Below, in pieces: positions 7,240 to 15,654 of a stretch of DNA of 33,838 nucleotides. Each line of letters starts with the position of its first letter. Position 1 is the first letter of the stretch. Origin of the DNA: Candidatus Homeothermus arabinoxylanisolvens (lineage in GTDB: Bacteria; Bacteroidota; Bacteroidia; Bacteroidales; Muribaculaceae); assembly GCA_001689405.1 (NCBI GenBank), contig LUJO01000044.1, forward strand, positions 1 through 33,838, read 5' to 3'. The notes below the pieces were generated by a model. That model ran no database searches. It was not told the DNA's origin and worked only from the letters and a program-made list of their open reading frames with translations. A program made the translations under genes and the position numbers.

Positions 7240-8496
7240 TTACATAGCCTCTATGCGCTTGAGGTTGGCCTCGTCGTCAAGATTGTAGTAAAGACTGCGA
7301 AGAAGTCGACGGGCATCGTCAAACACGCTGTCATCCTTCAAAGACTCCTCAAGATAAGGAATAGCCTCTTTCAACAAAGGTACAATCTGCTCGGCACGTA
7401 CTTTGTTGTACTCGGCGGTAGGAAGATTGGCTGAAGCCTCGTCAATGACTCCGGCCTGTGCATATATGGCACGACCGAGGTCAAACTGTGCCTTTGCAAA
7501 GTCAGGCTTCATCTCTATAGCCTTGGTAAAGTTCTCACGGGCCTTTTCAAGATTGTTCTGGCTCTGGTAGAGTATACCGAGAACATCGTAAAGCTCTGCC
7601 TGAGTGGGGTTCATCGAAATAGCCTTTTCGAGAAGAGTCTGGGCTTCCTCATATTTCTTGTTGTTTATCTTGTCATTGATGATAATCAACAGATAGTTGG
7701 ACAGAGAATCGCCATAAAGCTTGTTGGCTGTCTCGGCAAGTTCTATAATCTTGGGATCATTCTTCATCTGGGCGGCTACACCGATAGCGTAGTCAAACAT
7801 CTGGGGAGAATGATAGTTATTGGCATATGCTTTCTCGAAACGATCAAGAGCTACGTCGAGCTTTTCAGCCTGCCAAGCGGCAAGTCCTTGGAAGTAGCAC
7901 ATCTGGCCGATGACAGTATCGGCGGGAGCGGCGGGAGCCTCTGAACCGAGAGAAGGATTGGAGGGCATACTTGTATAGATATTCCATGCCTCATAGGCGC
8001 CTTCATAATCCTTGGCATCCCAAAGATACTGACCACCGCTTACATAGTCGTTCCAGTGGGTGGCAAGCTTCTTTGCCATATCCTTAGAATACTTTGTCTT
8101 GGTCTTGGGGCTTCCGTCCTTGTTCAATTTGGGAGCGCCGGTCTTCTTGTCCACCTCGACAATAGTGTCAAGCGGGAACGCTTTCATAAAATAGTTGTAA
8201 CCGTTGATGAGGGCATGACCCATCTTGGCCTTATCCTCCTCCTTACCCTGACCTACGGCCTGCTTGCCGTACATGCTGTCAAAGTCGCCAAACTCCACAG
8301 TTCCGGCCACATACCATGTCTGTGCTTCATTTTGTGTTTCCGGGTTTGTAAGCGCAGGCTTCAACTGGTTGCGTGCAGAGGCATAGTCGGCATTGAATCC
8401 TTTAGCCTTTCCTTCCACTTCCTTCACCAGACTTTTCTGAGCCGATGCTCCGGCAACAGCCATCAGGCAAAGACCTAAGATAAATAATTTCTTCAT
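7240..8496 (-). CDS. Exported tetratricopeptide-repeat protein downstream of gyrA
   Basis: 418 residues with an N-terminal signal peptide (MKKLFILGLCLMAVAGASAQ, cleavage likely after SAQ or ASA, residues 17-20), so probably periplasmic. The central and C-terminal parts contain TPR helices, clearest around NPTQAELYDVLGILYQSQNN and LEKARENFTKAIEMKPDFAK. These suggest a protein-binding scaffold; no catalytic motif is seen. It follows gyrA by 31 bases and is probably co-transcribed with it, ending at the hairpin at 7184-7217. I recall the same gyrA-TPR adjacency in Bacteroides genomes, but the function is not known to me. Confidence 0.88.
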   Translation of the reverse strand: MKKLFILGLCLMAVAGASAQKSLVKEVEGKAKGFNADYASARNQLKPALTNPETQNEAQTWYVAGTVEFGDFDSMYGKQAVGQGKEEDKAKMGHALINGYNYFMKAFPLDTIVEVDKKTGAPKLNKDGSPKTKTKYSKDMAKKLATHWNDYVSGGQYLWDAKDYEGAYEAWNIYTSMPSNPSLGSEAPAAPADTVIGQMCYFQGLAAWQAEKLDVALDRFEKAYANNYHSPQMFDYAIGVAAQMKNDPKIIELAETANKLYGDSLSNYLLIIINDKINNKKYEEAQTLLEKAISMNPTQAELYDVLGILYQSQNNLEKARENFTKAIEMKPDFAKAQFDLGRAIYAQAGVIDEASANLPTAEYNKVRAEQIVPLLKEAIPYLEESLKDDSVFDDARRLLRSLYYNLDDEANLKRIEAM

Positions 8497-8527
8497 GTTA
8501 GCTATTATTAATGAATATATTACTCAG

Positions 8528-11110
8528 TTAAATATTATCGTCAACAATATCCTCCTCGTCATCGACTGCCTCATCAGCCTCATCGACAGGCTCTTCAGTG
8601 TCGTCAACGGGAAGCGGAGTCTGATCGGCCTCATCCACAAGGATATCGCTGTCGGTCTCCTCTTCAGGATCGGAGTCGACGCAGCATACTGAAGCTATCT
8701 CGTCATTTCGTTTCTCAAGGTTTATCAGTCTCACACCCTGAGTGGCACGACCCTGAACCCTGATATCCGACACCTTTATACGCAACGTGATACCCGACTT
8801 GTTTATTATGACAAGGTCATTGTCATCGTTTACGGTATCAATAGCTACCAGTTTACCGGTCTTTTCGGTGACATTGATAGTCTTGACGCCCTTGCCGCCT
8901 CGGTTGGTGACACGATAGTCAGCGAGAGGCGAACGCTTGCCGAATCCTTTCTCCGATATAACCATAACGTTATTCAGGGTGTCAGCGTTCATACATATCA
9001 TGCCTACCACCTCATCGTCGTCGCCGTCGAGCGTCATGCCGCGTACGCCGGTTGACACACGGCCCATCTCACGTACTTTCTCTTCAGAGAAGCGTATGGC
9101 CCGGCCGTTACGGTTGGCAAGAAGTATTTCCGATTTGCCGTCGGTAAGCTCCACACCTATCAGCTGGTCGCCTTCGCGGATGATTATGGCGTTGACGCCA
9201 TTGGCGCGCGGACGTGAATATGCCTCCAGCGAAGTCTTCTTTATGACTCCGCGTTTGGTGGCAAATATGAGGTTATGCGACGACACAAACTCCCTGTCAT
9301 CAAGTTTCTTTATTCTTATGACAGCATTTACCGCATCGTCACTGTCTATGTTGAGCAGATTCTGAATGGCTCGGCCCTTGGTGTTTTTGGCGCCTTCAGG
9401 CAGGTCATATACTTTCAGCCAATAGCAGCGGCCTTTCTGCGTGAAGAAGAGCAGATAATTGTGCATGGATGCCGGGTATATGTGCTCGATGAAATCCTCA
9501 TCGCGTGTGTCGCTGCCGCGAGAGCCCACACCGCCGCGGTTCTGAGCACGGAACTCGCTCAACGGAGTACGTTTGATGTATCCCATATGCGAGATGGTGA
9601 TAATCATGTCGTCGTCGGCATAGAAATCCTCGGCATTGAAATCGCCGGCCATATAGTCGATATCGGTCTTGCGCGCATCGCCGTATTTGTCACGTATGGC
9701 TATCAGCTCGCTCTTTATAAGCTCACGACACTCATGCTCGTCATTGAGTATAAGATTGAGTCGCGCTATGAGCTGCTGTATCTCCGCATACTGCTCATGG
9801 AGCTTGTCTTGCTCGAGTTTGGCGAGATTACGAAGTCGCATCTCGACGATGGCAAGGGTCTGCGCATCGGAGAGTTCAAATCGTACCGACAATTGCGCAC
9901 GTGCGTCATCCACAGAGTCGGCGCCCCTTATTATGCGTATGACCTCATCGATATTCTGCGACGCTATAATCAGGCCTTTCAGTATATGGGCACGCTCTTC
10001 GGCCTTGCGGAGCTCAAAACGTGTACGACGTATTACGACGTCATGACGGTGTCCGATAAACGCCTCAAGTACCTGTTTCAGATTCAATGTCTTAGGACGT
10101 CCGTTCACGATAGCGACGTTATTGACACTGAACGACGACTGCATCTGGGTGAGTTTGTACAGTTTGTTCAACACCACATTGGCATTGGCGTCGCTCTTAA
10201 GGCGTATGACTATACGCATGCCCTTGTAGTCGCTCTCGTCATTCAGGTCGGCTATACCGTCTATTTTCTTTTCGTTGACAAGCTCGGCTATATCCTTTAT
10301 AAGCTCGGCCTTGTTAACATTATAAGGTATTTCGTGAACGATGATGTTTTCGTGATTGGCGTGCGGCTCTATCTCAGCCTTCGCACGTATCACAATGCGG
10401 CCGCGGCCGGTCTCGAACGCATCTTTCACTCCGTTGTAGCCGTATATAGTGCCGCCCGTCGGGAAGTCGGGAGCCGTTATATACTGCATAAGTTCGGGAA
10501 TAGTCATGTCAGGATTGTCGATAAGCGCCACAGTGGCATTGATCGACTCGCTGAGGTTGTGCGGAGGCATATTGGTAGCCATACCTACCGCTATACCCGA
10601 AGTGCCGTTTACAAGAAGATTGGGTATGCGGGTGGGCAGTACGGTGGGCTCTACTCGCGAGTTATCGTAGTTGGGCTGAAAGTCCACAGTCTCCTTATCG
10701 ATATCGCTGAGCATCTCTTCGCCTATGCGCTCAAGGCGCACCTCGGTATAACGCATGGCCGCAGGACCATCGCCGTCGACCGAGCCGAAGTTTCCGTGTC
10801 CGTCGACCAGCGTGTAGCGCAAAGCCCACGGCTGTGCCATGCGCACTACCGTACCGTATATTGAAGAGTCGCCGTGGGGGTGATATTTACCCATAACCTC
10901 ACCCACGCAATTAGCCGATTTTTTATGAGGATGATCGGATGTGTTGCCCATCTCGTTCATGCCGAAAAGCACTCTTCGCTGCACGGGCTTCAGACCGTCT
11001 CTCACATCAGGGAGAGCACGTGACACAATTACCGACATCGAGTAGTCGATGTAGGCCGATTTCATCTCGTTTTCGATATCAATTTTCAGAATTCTATCTT
11101 CTTCAAGCAT
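8528..11110 (-). CDS. gyrA: DNA gyrase subunit A
   Basis: Breaks and rejoins DNA in the A2B2 gyrase that introduces negative supercoils. 860 residues. The catalytic Tyr121 lies in AAMRYTEVRL, after the winged-helix region containing KYHPHGDSSIYG (75-86). In the quinolone-determining region the position of E. coli Ser83 is Ser82 (the drug-sensitive residue is kept), while that of Asp87 is Gly86. The C-terminal DNA-wrapping beta-pinwheel is present, including a NRGGKG gyrase-A-box variant. The last ~45 residues form a strongly acidic tail. An exact TATCTTTG -7 box lies about 48 bases upstream. Divergently transcribed from clpC and followed by the TPR gene. Confidence 0.97.
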   Translation of the reverse strand: MLEEDRILKIDIENEMKSAYIDYSMSVIVSRALPDVRDGLKPVQRRVLFGMNEMGNTSDHPHKKSANCVGEVMGKYHPHGDSSIYGTVVRMAQPWALRYTLVDGHGNFGSVDGDGPAAMRYTEVRLERIGEEMLSDIDKETVDFQPNYDNSRVEPTVLPTRIPNLLVNGTSGIAVGMATNMPPHNLSESINATVALIDNPDMTIPELMQYITAPDFPTGGTIYGYNGVKDAFETGRGRIVIRAKAEIEPHANHENIIVHEIPYNVNKAELIKDIAELVNEKKIDGIADLNDESDYKGMRIVIRLKSDANANVVLNKLYKLTQMQSSFSVNNVAIVNGRPKTLNLKQVLEAFIGHRHDVVIRRTRFELRKAEERAHILKGLIIASQNIDEVIRIIRGADSVDDARAQLSVRFELSDAQTLAIVEMRLRNLAKLEQDKLHEQYAEIQQLIARLNLILNDEHECRELIKSELIAIRDKYGDARKTDIDYMAGDFNAEDFYADDDMIITISHMGYIKRTPLSEFRAQNRGGVGSRGSDTRDEDFIEHIYPASMHNYLLFFTQKGRCYWLKVYDLPEGAKNTKGRAIQNLLNIDSDDAVNAVIRIKKLDDREFVSSHNLIFATKRGVIKKTSLEAYSRPRANGVNAIIIREGDQLIGVELTDGKSEILLANRNGRAIRFSEEKVREMGRVSTGVRGMTLDGDDDEVVGMICMNADTLNNVMVISEKGFGKRSPLADYRVTNRGGKGVKTINVTEKTGKLVAIDTVNDDNDLVIINKSGITLRIKVSDIRVQGRATQGVRLINLEKRNDEIASVCCVDSDPEEETDSDILVDEADQTPLPVDDTEEPVDEADEAVDDEEDIVDDNI

Positions 11111-11157
11111 ATATGATATTGTTTATAATCCGTGCCGAAAGCACGAAAAAATTCACA

Positions 11158-11165
11158 CAAAGATA
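11158..11165 (-). promoter_or_regulatory. -7 box of gyrA
   Basis: Read on the minus strand this is TATCTTTG, an exact match to TAnnTTTG and identical to the boxes of three other genes here. The leader between it and the gyrA start contains a 5-base hairpin (11131-11145, CGTGC/GCACG). Confidence 0.65.
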
Positions 11166-11246
11166 AAACTTTTTTATTAAAAAACGGGCAATTTTATCGG
11201 CCGTATTGTTTAAAATATGTTGAAGTACATTAAATATGCCGATTAC

Positions 11247-11278
11247 TTTGTTTTTTGGCACAATTATTGTTACTATTG
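11247..11278 (+). promoter_or_regulatory. clpC promoter
   Basis: TTTG at 11247-11250 is followed after exactly 20 bases by TACTATTG (11271-11278), one mismatch from TAnnTTTG. Both elements and their spacing fit a primary-sigma promoter of Bacteroidetes. Transcription would begin about 11285, some 20 bases before the start codon. No HrcA/CIRCE- or CtsR-like operator is seen. Confidence 0.65.
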
Positions 11279-11305
11279 CCGTTCAAAAGTATATAATGTA
11301 GCTCT

Positions 11306-13825
11306 ATGGACACTAATTTTTCTAATGAACTAAAGAAAGTGCTTGAACAAAGCCACACTGAAGCGGCACGTCACAACAGCAACGTGATCAGTGCCGAACA
11401 TCTTCTGCTGGCTCTTCTGTCGCAGCCCGACAGCCATGCATTCATGACACTTCGCCAACTCCTTGACGACGACACTATGTACCGATTACGCGATAATCTT
11501 GACAACAGCCTGCATGTTAAGCCCGGCGCCGACCGCAGCATAGCGGTAAGCGACCTTGCCAACCGCATAATAAAACTCAGCGTGCTTGAAGCGCGAATGC
11601 TTAAAAGCAACGTCGTTGATTCGGAGCATCTGCTTCTTGCATTATTCCACAACAGCGAAGTGCAGGGGCTGGAAATCATGGAACAGTTTCGCAACGTCGG
11701 CATAACGTACGAGTCGATCTACAAGCTGCTCGCCAATGTCACAGACACGCCTCAGATGGGAGCGTCATTCAGTGACGACGACGAGGACGAGGATGACGAA
11801 GAGATGTTTCAGAAAAGCGGAGGCGACAGCCAGCCGAGCCGACCGACAAATGCCCCCAAACGCGGCAATGACACCCCGGTACTCGACAAGTTCGGCAATG
11901 ACATGACACGTGCCGCTGAAGAGAACCGCCTCGACCCTGTCATAGGCAGGGATGTCGAAATCGAACGCCTTGCCCAGATACTGAGCCGACGCAAGAAAAA
12001 CAATCCCGTACTCATCGGCGAACCCGGAGTGGGAAAATCGGCCATAGTGGAGGGGCTCGCTCTGCGCATTGTACAGCGCAAAGTGTCGCGCATACTTTTC
12101 GGCAAGCGCGTGATATCGCTCGACATGGCCTCCATAGTGGCCGGCACGAAATATCGGGGCCAGTTTGAGGAACGTATCAAAAACATACTTAACGAGCTGT
12201 CGAAGAACAAAGACATAATACTGTTCATCGACGAGCTCCACACCATTGTCGGGGCAGGCAACGCATCGGGCTCGATGGACGCGGCCAATCTGCTGAAACC
12301 GGCTCTCGCCCGCGGCGAAATTCAATGCATAGGCGCGACAACCCTCGACGAGTACCGCAAGAATATCGAGAAGGACGGCGCCCTTGAACGACGCTTCCAG
12401 AAAGTCATGGTAGAGCCCACTTCGCCCGAAGAGACTCTAAGCATACTCAACAACATAAAGGACAAATACGAGGAGCACCATAATGTAAATTATACATCGG
12501 AAGCACTCGAAGCATGCGTGAAACTGACCGACCGCTACGTAAGCGACCGCAACTTTCCCGACAAAGCCATCGATGCGCTTGATGAAGCAGGCTCGCGCGT
12601 GCATGTCACCAATATCGTGGTACCCAAAGAGATTGAGCATCTTGAAGAGCAGATAGCGGAAGCCAATGCCAGCAAGCTTAAAGCGGCTCAGTCGCAAAAC
12701 TTCGAAAGCGCGGCGTCGTTCCGCGACAAGGAACAGCGTCTTAAACTTGAACTCGAAGATGCCAAACGCAAATGGGAGGCATCGCTGAACGAGCACCGCG
12801 AAACCGTCGATGAGGAAAAGGTGGCCGAAGTCGTGGCCATGATGACCGGAGTACCCGTACAGCGCATAGCCCAAGCCGAAGGCGCAAGACTGCGTGAAAT
12901 GGGTCCGAAACTAAAAGAAGCCATCATCGGTCAGGACGCTGCCATAGACAAGATAGTAAAAGCCATCCAGCGCAACCGTGTCGGCCTCAAGGACCCCAAC
13001 AAGCCTATAGGGACTTTCATGTTCCTCGGTCCTACCGGTGTGGGCAAAACCCACCTTGCAAAGAAGCTGGCCGAATATCTGTTTGACTCCGCCGACACCC
13101 TCATAAGGGTCGACATGAGCGAATACATGGAAAAATTCACCGTGTCAAGACTCGTAGGAGCGCCTCCGGGATACGTAGGTTACGAGGAGGGCGGACAGCT
13201 CACTGAAAAAGTGCGTACCCACCCCTACTCCGTCGTACTGCTTGACGAAATAGAGAAAGCGCATCCCGACGTGTTCAACCTGCTGCTTCAGGTACTTGAT
13301 GAAGGCCGACTGACCGACAGCCTCGGCCGTCGCGTAGACTTCAAGAACACGATAATAATCATGACCTCCAACATAGGAAGCCGTCAGCTGAAGGACTTCG
13401 GCTCGGGTGTGGGCTTCGCGACCAAGCCCGTAGACAAAGAGTACACGCACGGAGTTATCCAAAAAGCGCTCAACAAAGCATTCTCACCCGAATTTCTCAA
13501 CCGTGTGGATGACATAGTCATGTTTGAGTCACTTGACAAAGATGCGATCTTCAAGATTATCGACATCGAGCTTGCAGGCTTCTACAAGCGAGTGGACGCA
13601 TTGGGCTATAAGCTTACGATAACCGAGGAGGCCAAAAACTACATAGCCAACCGCGGATATGACACACAATTCGGAGCACGGCCTCTGAAACGTGCCATAC
13701 AGAAGTACCTTGAGGACGAACTGGCCGAAATGATTATCAATGCATCAGTTATGCCGGGCAACCTCATCTATGTCGACTATGACAAAGAGGCCGACAAGAT
13801 TGTCACCGAGATACGCACGGAATAA
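11306..13825 (+). CDS. clpC: ClpC-type AAA+ unfoldase of the Clp protease
   Basis: Hexameric ATP-dependent unfoldase that delivers substrates to ClpP. 839 residues. Order: Clp-N repeats (about 1-145), a very acidic linker (155-166), first AAA+ module with Walker A GEPGVGKS (238-245), a short middle domain with a UVR-like FESAASFRDKEQRL segment (around 466), second AAA+ module with Walker A GPTGVGKT (575-582), and the C-terminal D2-small domain. The short middle/UVR region indicates ClpC rather than ClpB. A VGF tripeptide (702-704) in the expected loop is the ClpP-docking type, so it should work with ClpP and not only as a disaggregase. Monocistronic, ending at a strong hairpin. Confidence 0.93.
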   Translation: MDTNFSNELKKVLEQSHTEAARHNSNVISAEHLLLALLSQPDSHAFMTLRQLLDDDTMYRLRDNLDNSLHVKPGADRSIAVSDLANRIIKLSVLEARMLKSNVVDSEHLLLALFHNSEVQGLEIMEQFRNVGITYESIYKLLANVTDTPQMGASFSDDDEDEDDEEMFQKSGGDSQPSRPTNAPKRGNDTPVLDKFGNDMTRAAEENRLDPVIGRDVEIERLAQILSRRKKNNPVLIGEPGVGKSAIVEGLALRIVQRKVSRILFGKRVISLDMASIVAGTKYRGQFEERIKNILNELSKNKDIILFIDELHTIVGAGNASGSMDAANLLKPALARGEIQCIGATTLDEYRKNIEKDGALERRFQKVMVEPTSPEETLSILNNIKDKYEEHHNVNYTSEALEACVKLTDRYVSDRNFPDKAIDALDEAGSRVHVTNIVVPKEIEHLEEQIAEANASKLKAAQSQNFESAASFRDKEQRLKLELEDAKRKWEASLNEHRETVDEEKVAEVVAMMTGVPVQRIAQAEGARLREMGPKLKEAIIGQDAAIDKIVKAIQRNRVGLKDPNKPIGTFMFLGPTGVGKTHLAKKLAEYLFDSADTLIRVDMSEYMEKFTVSRLVGAPPGYVGYEEGGQLTEKVRTHPYSVVLLDEIEKAHPDVFNLLLQVLDEGRLTDSLGRRVDFKNTIIIMTSNIGSRQLKDFGSGVGFATKPVDKEYTHGVIQKALNKAFSPEFLNRVDDIVMFESLDKDAIFKIIDIELAGFYKRVDALGYKLTITEEAKNYIANRGYDTQFGARPLKRAIQKYLEDELAEMIINASVMPGNLIYVDYDKEADKIVTEIRTE

Positions 13826-13845
13826 TACAGTACAGACCATATCAG

Positions 13846-13889
13846 CAATAAAAAGCGGCAGAGCCTCAACTCTGCCGCTTTTTTTATTG
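13846..13889. terminator. Bidirectional terminator between clpC and the TPR/kinase-like gene
   Basis: GC-rich stem GCGGCAGAG (13855-13863) with CTCTGCCGC (13870-13878) around a 6-base loop, flanked by A-run on the left and seven T's on the right. The A/T flanks also pair, so it can terminate both convergent genes. Confidence 0.9.
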
Positions 13890-13919
13890 TCGTGCTTTTA
13901 TATGTATCTATATCATGAA

Positions 13920-15419
13920 TCAAGAGTGCAGTTCAAGGATGAAGCGGGCACCGTGAGTGTAGTCGACATCAAGCGACAGTTTACCGTTAAGCTTTATGGC
14001 CTTCAACGAGCAGATGGGCAGTCCGAGTCCGTCACCGTCGGTAAGGTCACGCACTTCAGTGAACGGCTTGAACAAGGTGCTGTGCTGCTCTTCCGGAATA
14101 CCGCAGCCGGTATCGGTAATGATAAACTGCTGGGTATGAGCACCGCGTTTTTTGTATTCAAGTGTTATCTTACCGCCTTCGTCAGTATACATAGCCGCAT
14201 TATAAAGCATGTGATACAAAACGTTGCGAACCTCCTCCGTATTAAACTTGGCATTCATTTTAGGCGCGTTCACACTCAGAGTCACACCCGGTTTGGCATA
14301 AGGCTTGATCTGTGACATAAGGTCCTCGCAAAAAGCAAGCACATTATTGTCCTGAAGTTCATAATGCTCCGACAACGTACTTTCAAGGTCAGAGAGCACC
14401 TGAATATGCTCGGAGAAAGAGCGGAGAGCCTGAACCGCCGGCAACTTCTGGTCAAGAGTGTCAAGTGTCGGCTTCATCTGCTCCGATATATTTCCGATAA
14501 ACTGAGTCTTCAATTCATTATGCTCATTGGCCACCGCTATATTTTTCTTCAGCTTGCGGTTGCGCACCACATAACGCATCAACACGATGAAGCCGAATAC
14601 CAAAGCTCCGGCAAGCACGGCAAGGAGCACCGACAGCGTGACTATTATACCGGTCTTGACCTTTATGGAGCCGTCCTTATCTTCAATTGTCTTCAGGCTT
14701 TCGTCATATTTACGCTTCATGACATTAAGCTCGTCCTGCGCGGTAAGCGCCCTTATGGAGTCAGACCAATGGTTGTAGCGGTCATATGTGCGGGCCACAA
14801 GACGCGCATTACCGGCACGTGTGGCCATTTCAATCAGCTGACGATAGCAGTCGTTGGCCTTGTCATAGTCTTTTTCCTGCTGGTAACGGTCAATGAGTTT
14901 GTTTATGGCGGCATCACCCTGAGGATTAAGTCCGAACGTATAGTAATAATTGGCCTGCGAATACAACAGGTCGTTGTTCAATGACGGATTCGCTTTGGCT
15001 ATCTCTTCCATCCTTGACAGGTTCTCCTTTACTTTGGGCGCGTTTTTGAGCTTTATATACATGTTGGCTCTCTCCTTGGCTGTCTTGTATCTCAGCGCCG
15101 ACAGGGGCTTGCCCGAAGCTTCCTCGCCCTCGGCAAGGCCGGCATCGATACGACTAAGCAGGTCAAAAGCCTCCTTATAATAATTCTCTCTGTGATACAG
15201 CGCCGCAGCGTTCACTCCGGCATCTACCGCTTTTTCATAGTCATTTTTAGAGGCAAATGCATTGTATGCCTGCAAAAACAGATAGCGAGCCTTTATGTAC
15301 TCCTTGTTTTCAAGATTAGTCTGCGCCTGCTTCAGCAATTCGTCTCCACGAGTTGCCTGAGCAAATACTGACATACAACACAATACGGTAAAAAGTAATA
15401 ATACTATAGATTTTTTCAT
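13920..15419 (-). CDS. TPR membrane protein with histidine-kinase-like ATPase domain lacking the acceptor His
   Basis: 499 residues. A signal peptide (1-20) leads to a periplasmic TPR-like helical region (about 24-225), a coiled coil, one membrane segment (about 257-283), then a cytoplasmic histidine-kinase module. The ATPase part looks intact: N-box-like RNVLYHMLYNAAMYT (398-412), G1 DTGCGIP (436-442), F-box TLFKPFTEV, and G2 DGDGLGLPIC (461-470). The H-box reads QFIGNISEQMKPTL, with Glu313 where kinases have the phosphorylated His (usual NxSHExRTPL). GAG at 14481-14483 needs two base changes to become a His codon, so a single read error is unlikely to explain it. It may be a pseudokinase, an ATP-binding signalling scaffold, or part of a heterodimer. 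No response regulator is adjacent. Confidence 0.87.
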   Translation of the reverse strand: MKKSIVLLLFTVLCCMSVFAQATRGDELLKQAQTNLENKEYIKARYLFLQAYNAFASKNDYEKAVDAGVNAAALYHRENYYKEAFDLLSRIDAGLAEGEEASGKPLSALRYKTAKERANMYIKLKNAPKVKENLSRMEEIAKANPSLNNDLLYSQANYYYTFGLNPQGDAAINKLIDRYQQEKDYDKANDCYRQLIEMATRAGNARLVARTYDRYNHWSDSIRALTAQDELNVMKRKYDESLKTIEDKDGSIKVKTGIIVTLSVLLAVLAGALVFGFIVLMRYVVRNRKLKKNIAVANEHNELKTQFIGNISEQMKPTLDTLDQKLPAVQALRSFSEHIQVLSDLESTLSEHYELQDNNVLAFCEDLMSQIKPYAKPGVTLSVNAPKMNAKFNTEEVRNVLYHMLYNAAMYTDEGGKITLEYKKRGAHTQQFIITDTGCGIPEEQHSTLFKPFTEVRDLTDGDGLGLPICSLKAIKLNGKLSLDVDYTHGARFILELHS

Positions 15420-15443
15420 ATATTAAATCATAAAATTTAATGA

Positions 15444-15451
15444 CAAAGATA
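15444..15451 (-). promoter_or_regulatory. -7 box of the TPR/kinase-like gene
   Basis: Minus-strand TATCTTTG, an exact TAnnTTTG, about 25 bases upstream of the start codon. Confidence 0.6.
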
Positions 15452-15546
15452 GGATTAAAAATTAGATTTAAACCTATTTTAACCGCTAATTTATGCCGCA
15501 GACAACATTTTCTATGACATGTGGTAAACGATAAAGCAAATTTGTC

Positions 15547-15606
15547 ACGTTGGTTAACGTTTATTATGATAAAATGTCATGTTATCGATATGGCATTTAA
15601 TTTGCA
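15547..15606 (+). promoter_or_regulatory. htpG control region: palindromes and promoter-like boxes
   Basis: Four elements are visible. ACGTT/AACGT forms a short dyad (15547-15560). GATAAAATGTCATGTTATC (15568-15586) is a 19-base palindrome with one mismatched pair. TTAATTTG (15597-15604) is a -7-like box with one mismatch. TGGCATTTAATTTGCA (15591-15606) also fits the sigma-54 layout (GG and GC 12 bases apart). The palindrome covers where the -33 element would sit, so a repressor or activator could act there. Which sigma factor is used cannot be decided from sequence. Confidence 0.5.
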
Positions 15607-15654
15607 AAGTGTTATTTCAGTATATATTCAAAAAACAACCAAACAAAATATATT

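Noticed and set aside
10853..10855. GyrA Gly86 at the position of E. coli Asp87, where Gly can give quinolone resistance
   Set aside because: As I recall this position varies among Bacteroidetes GyrA proteins, and the main resistance position (Ser82) is wild type; no resistance claim is justified.
9275..10864. Long open frame on the plus strand opposite gyrA, and other long antisense frames (for example opposite clpC and dcp)
   Set aside because: No recognisable family, composition of a reverse-complement shadow, and fully contained in well-supported genes on the other strand.
11131..11145. CGTGC/GCACG hairpin in the gyrA leader
   Set aside because: Only five base pairs and no T-run; could be chance. 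No known gyrA supercoiling-response element is recognisable.
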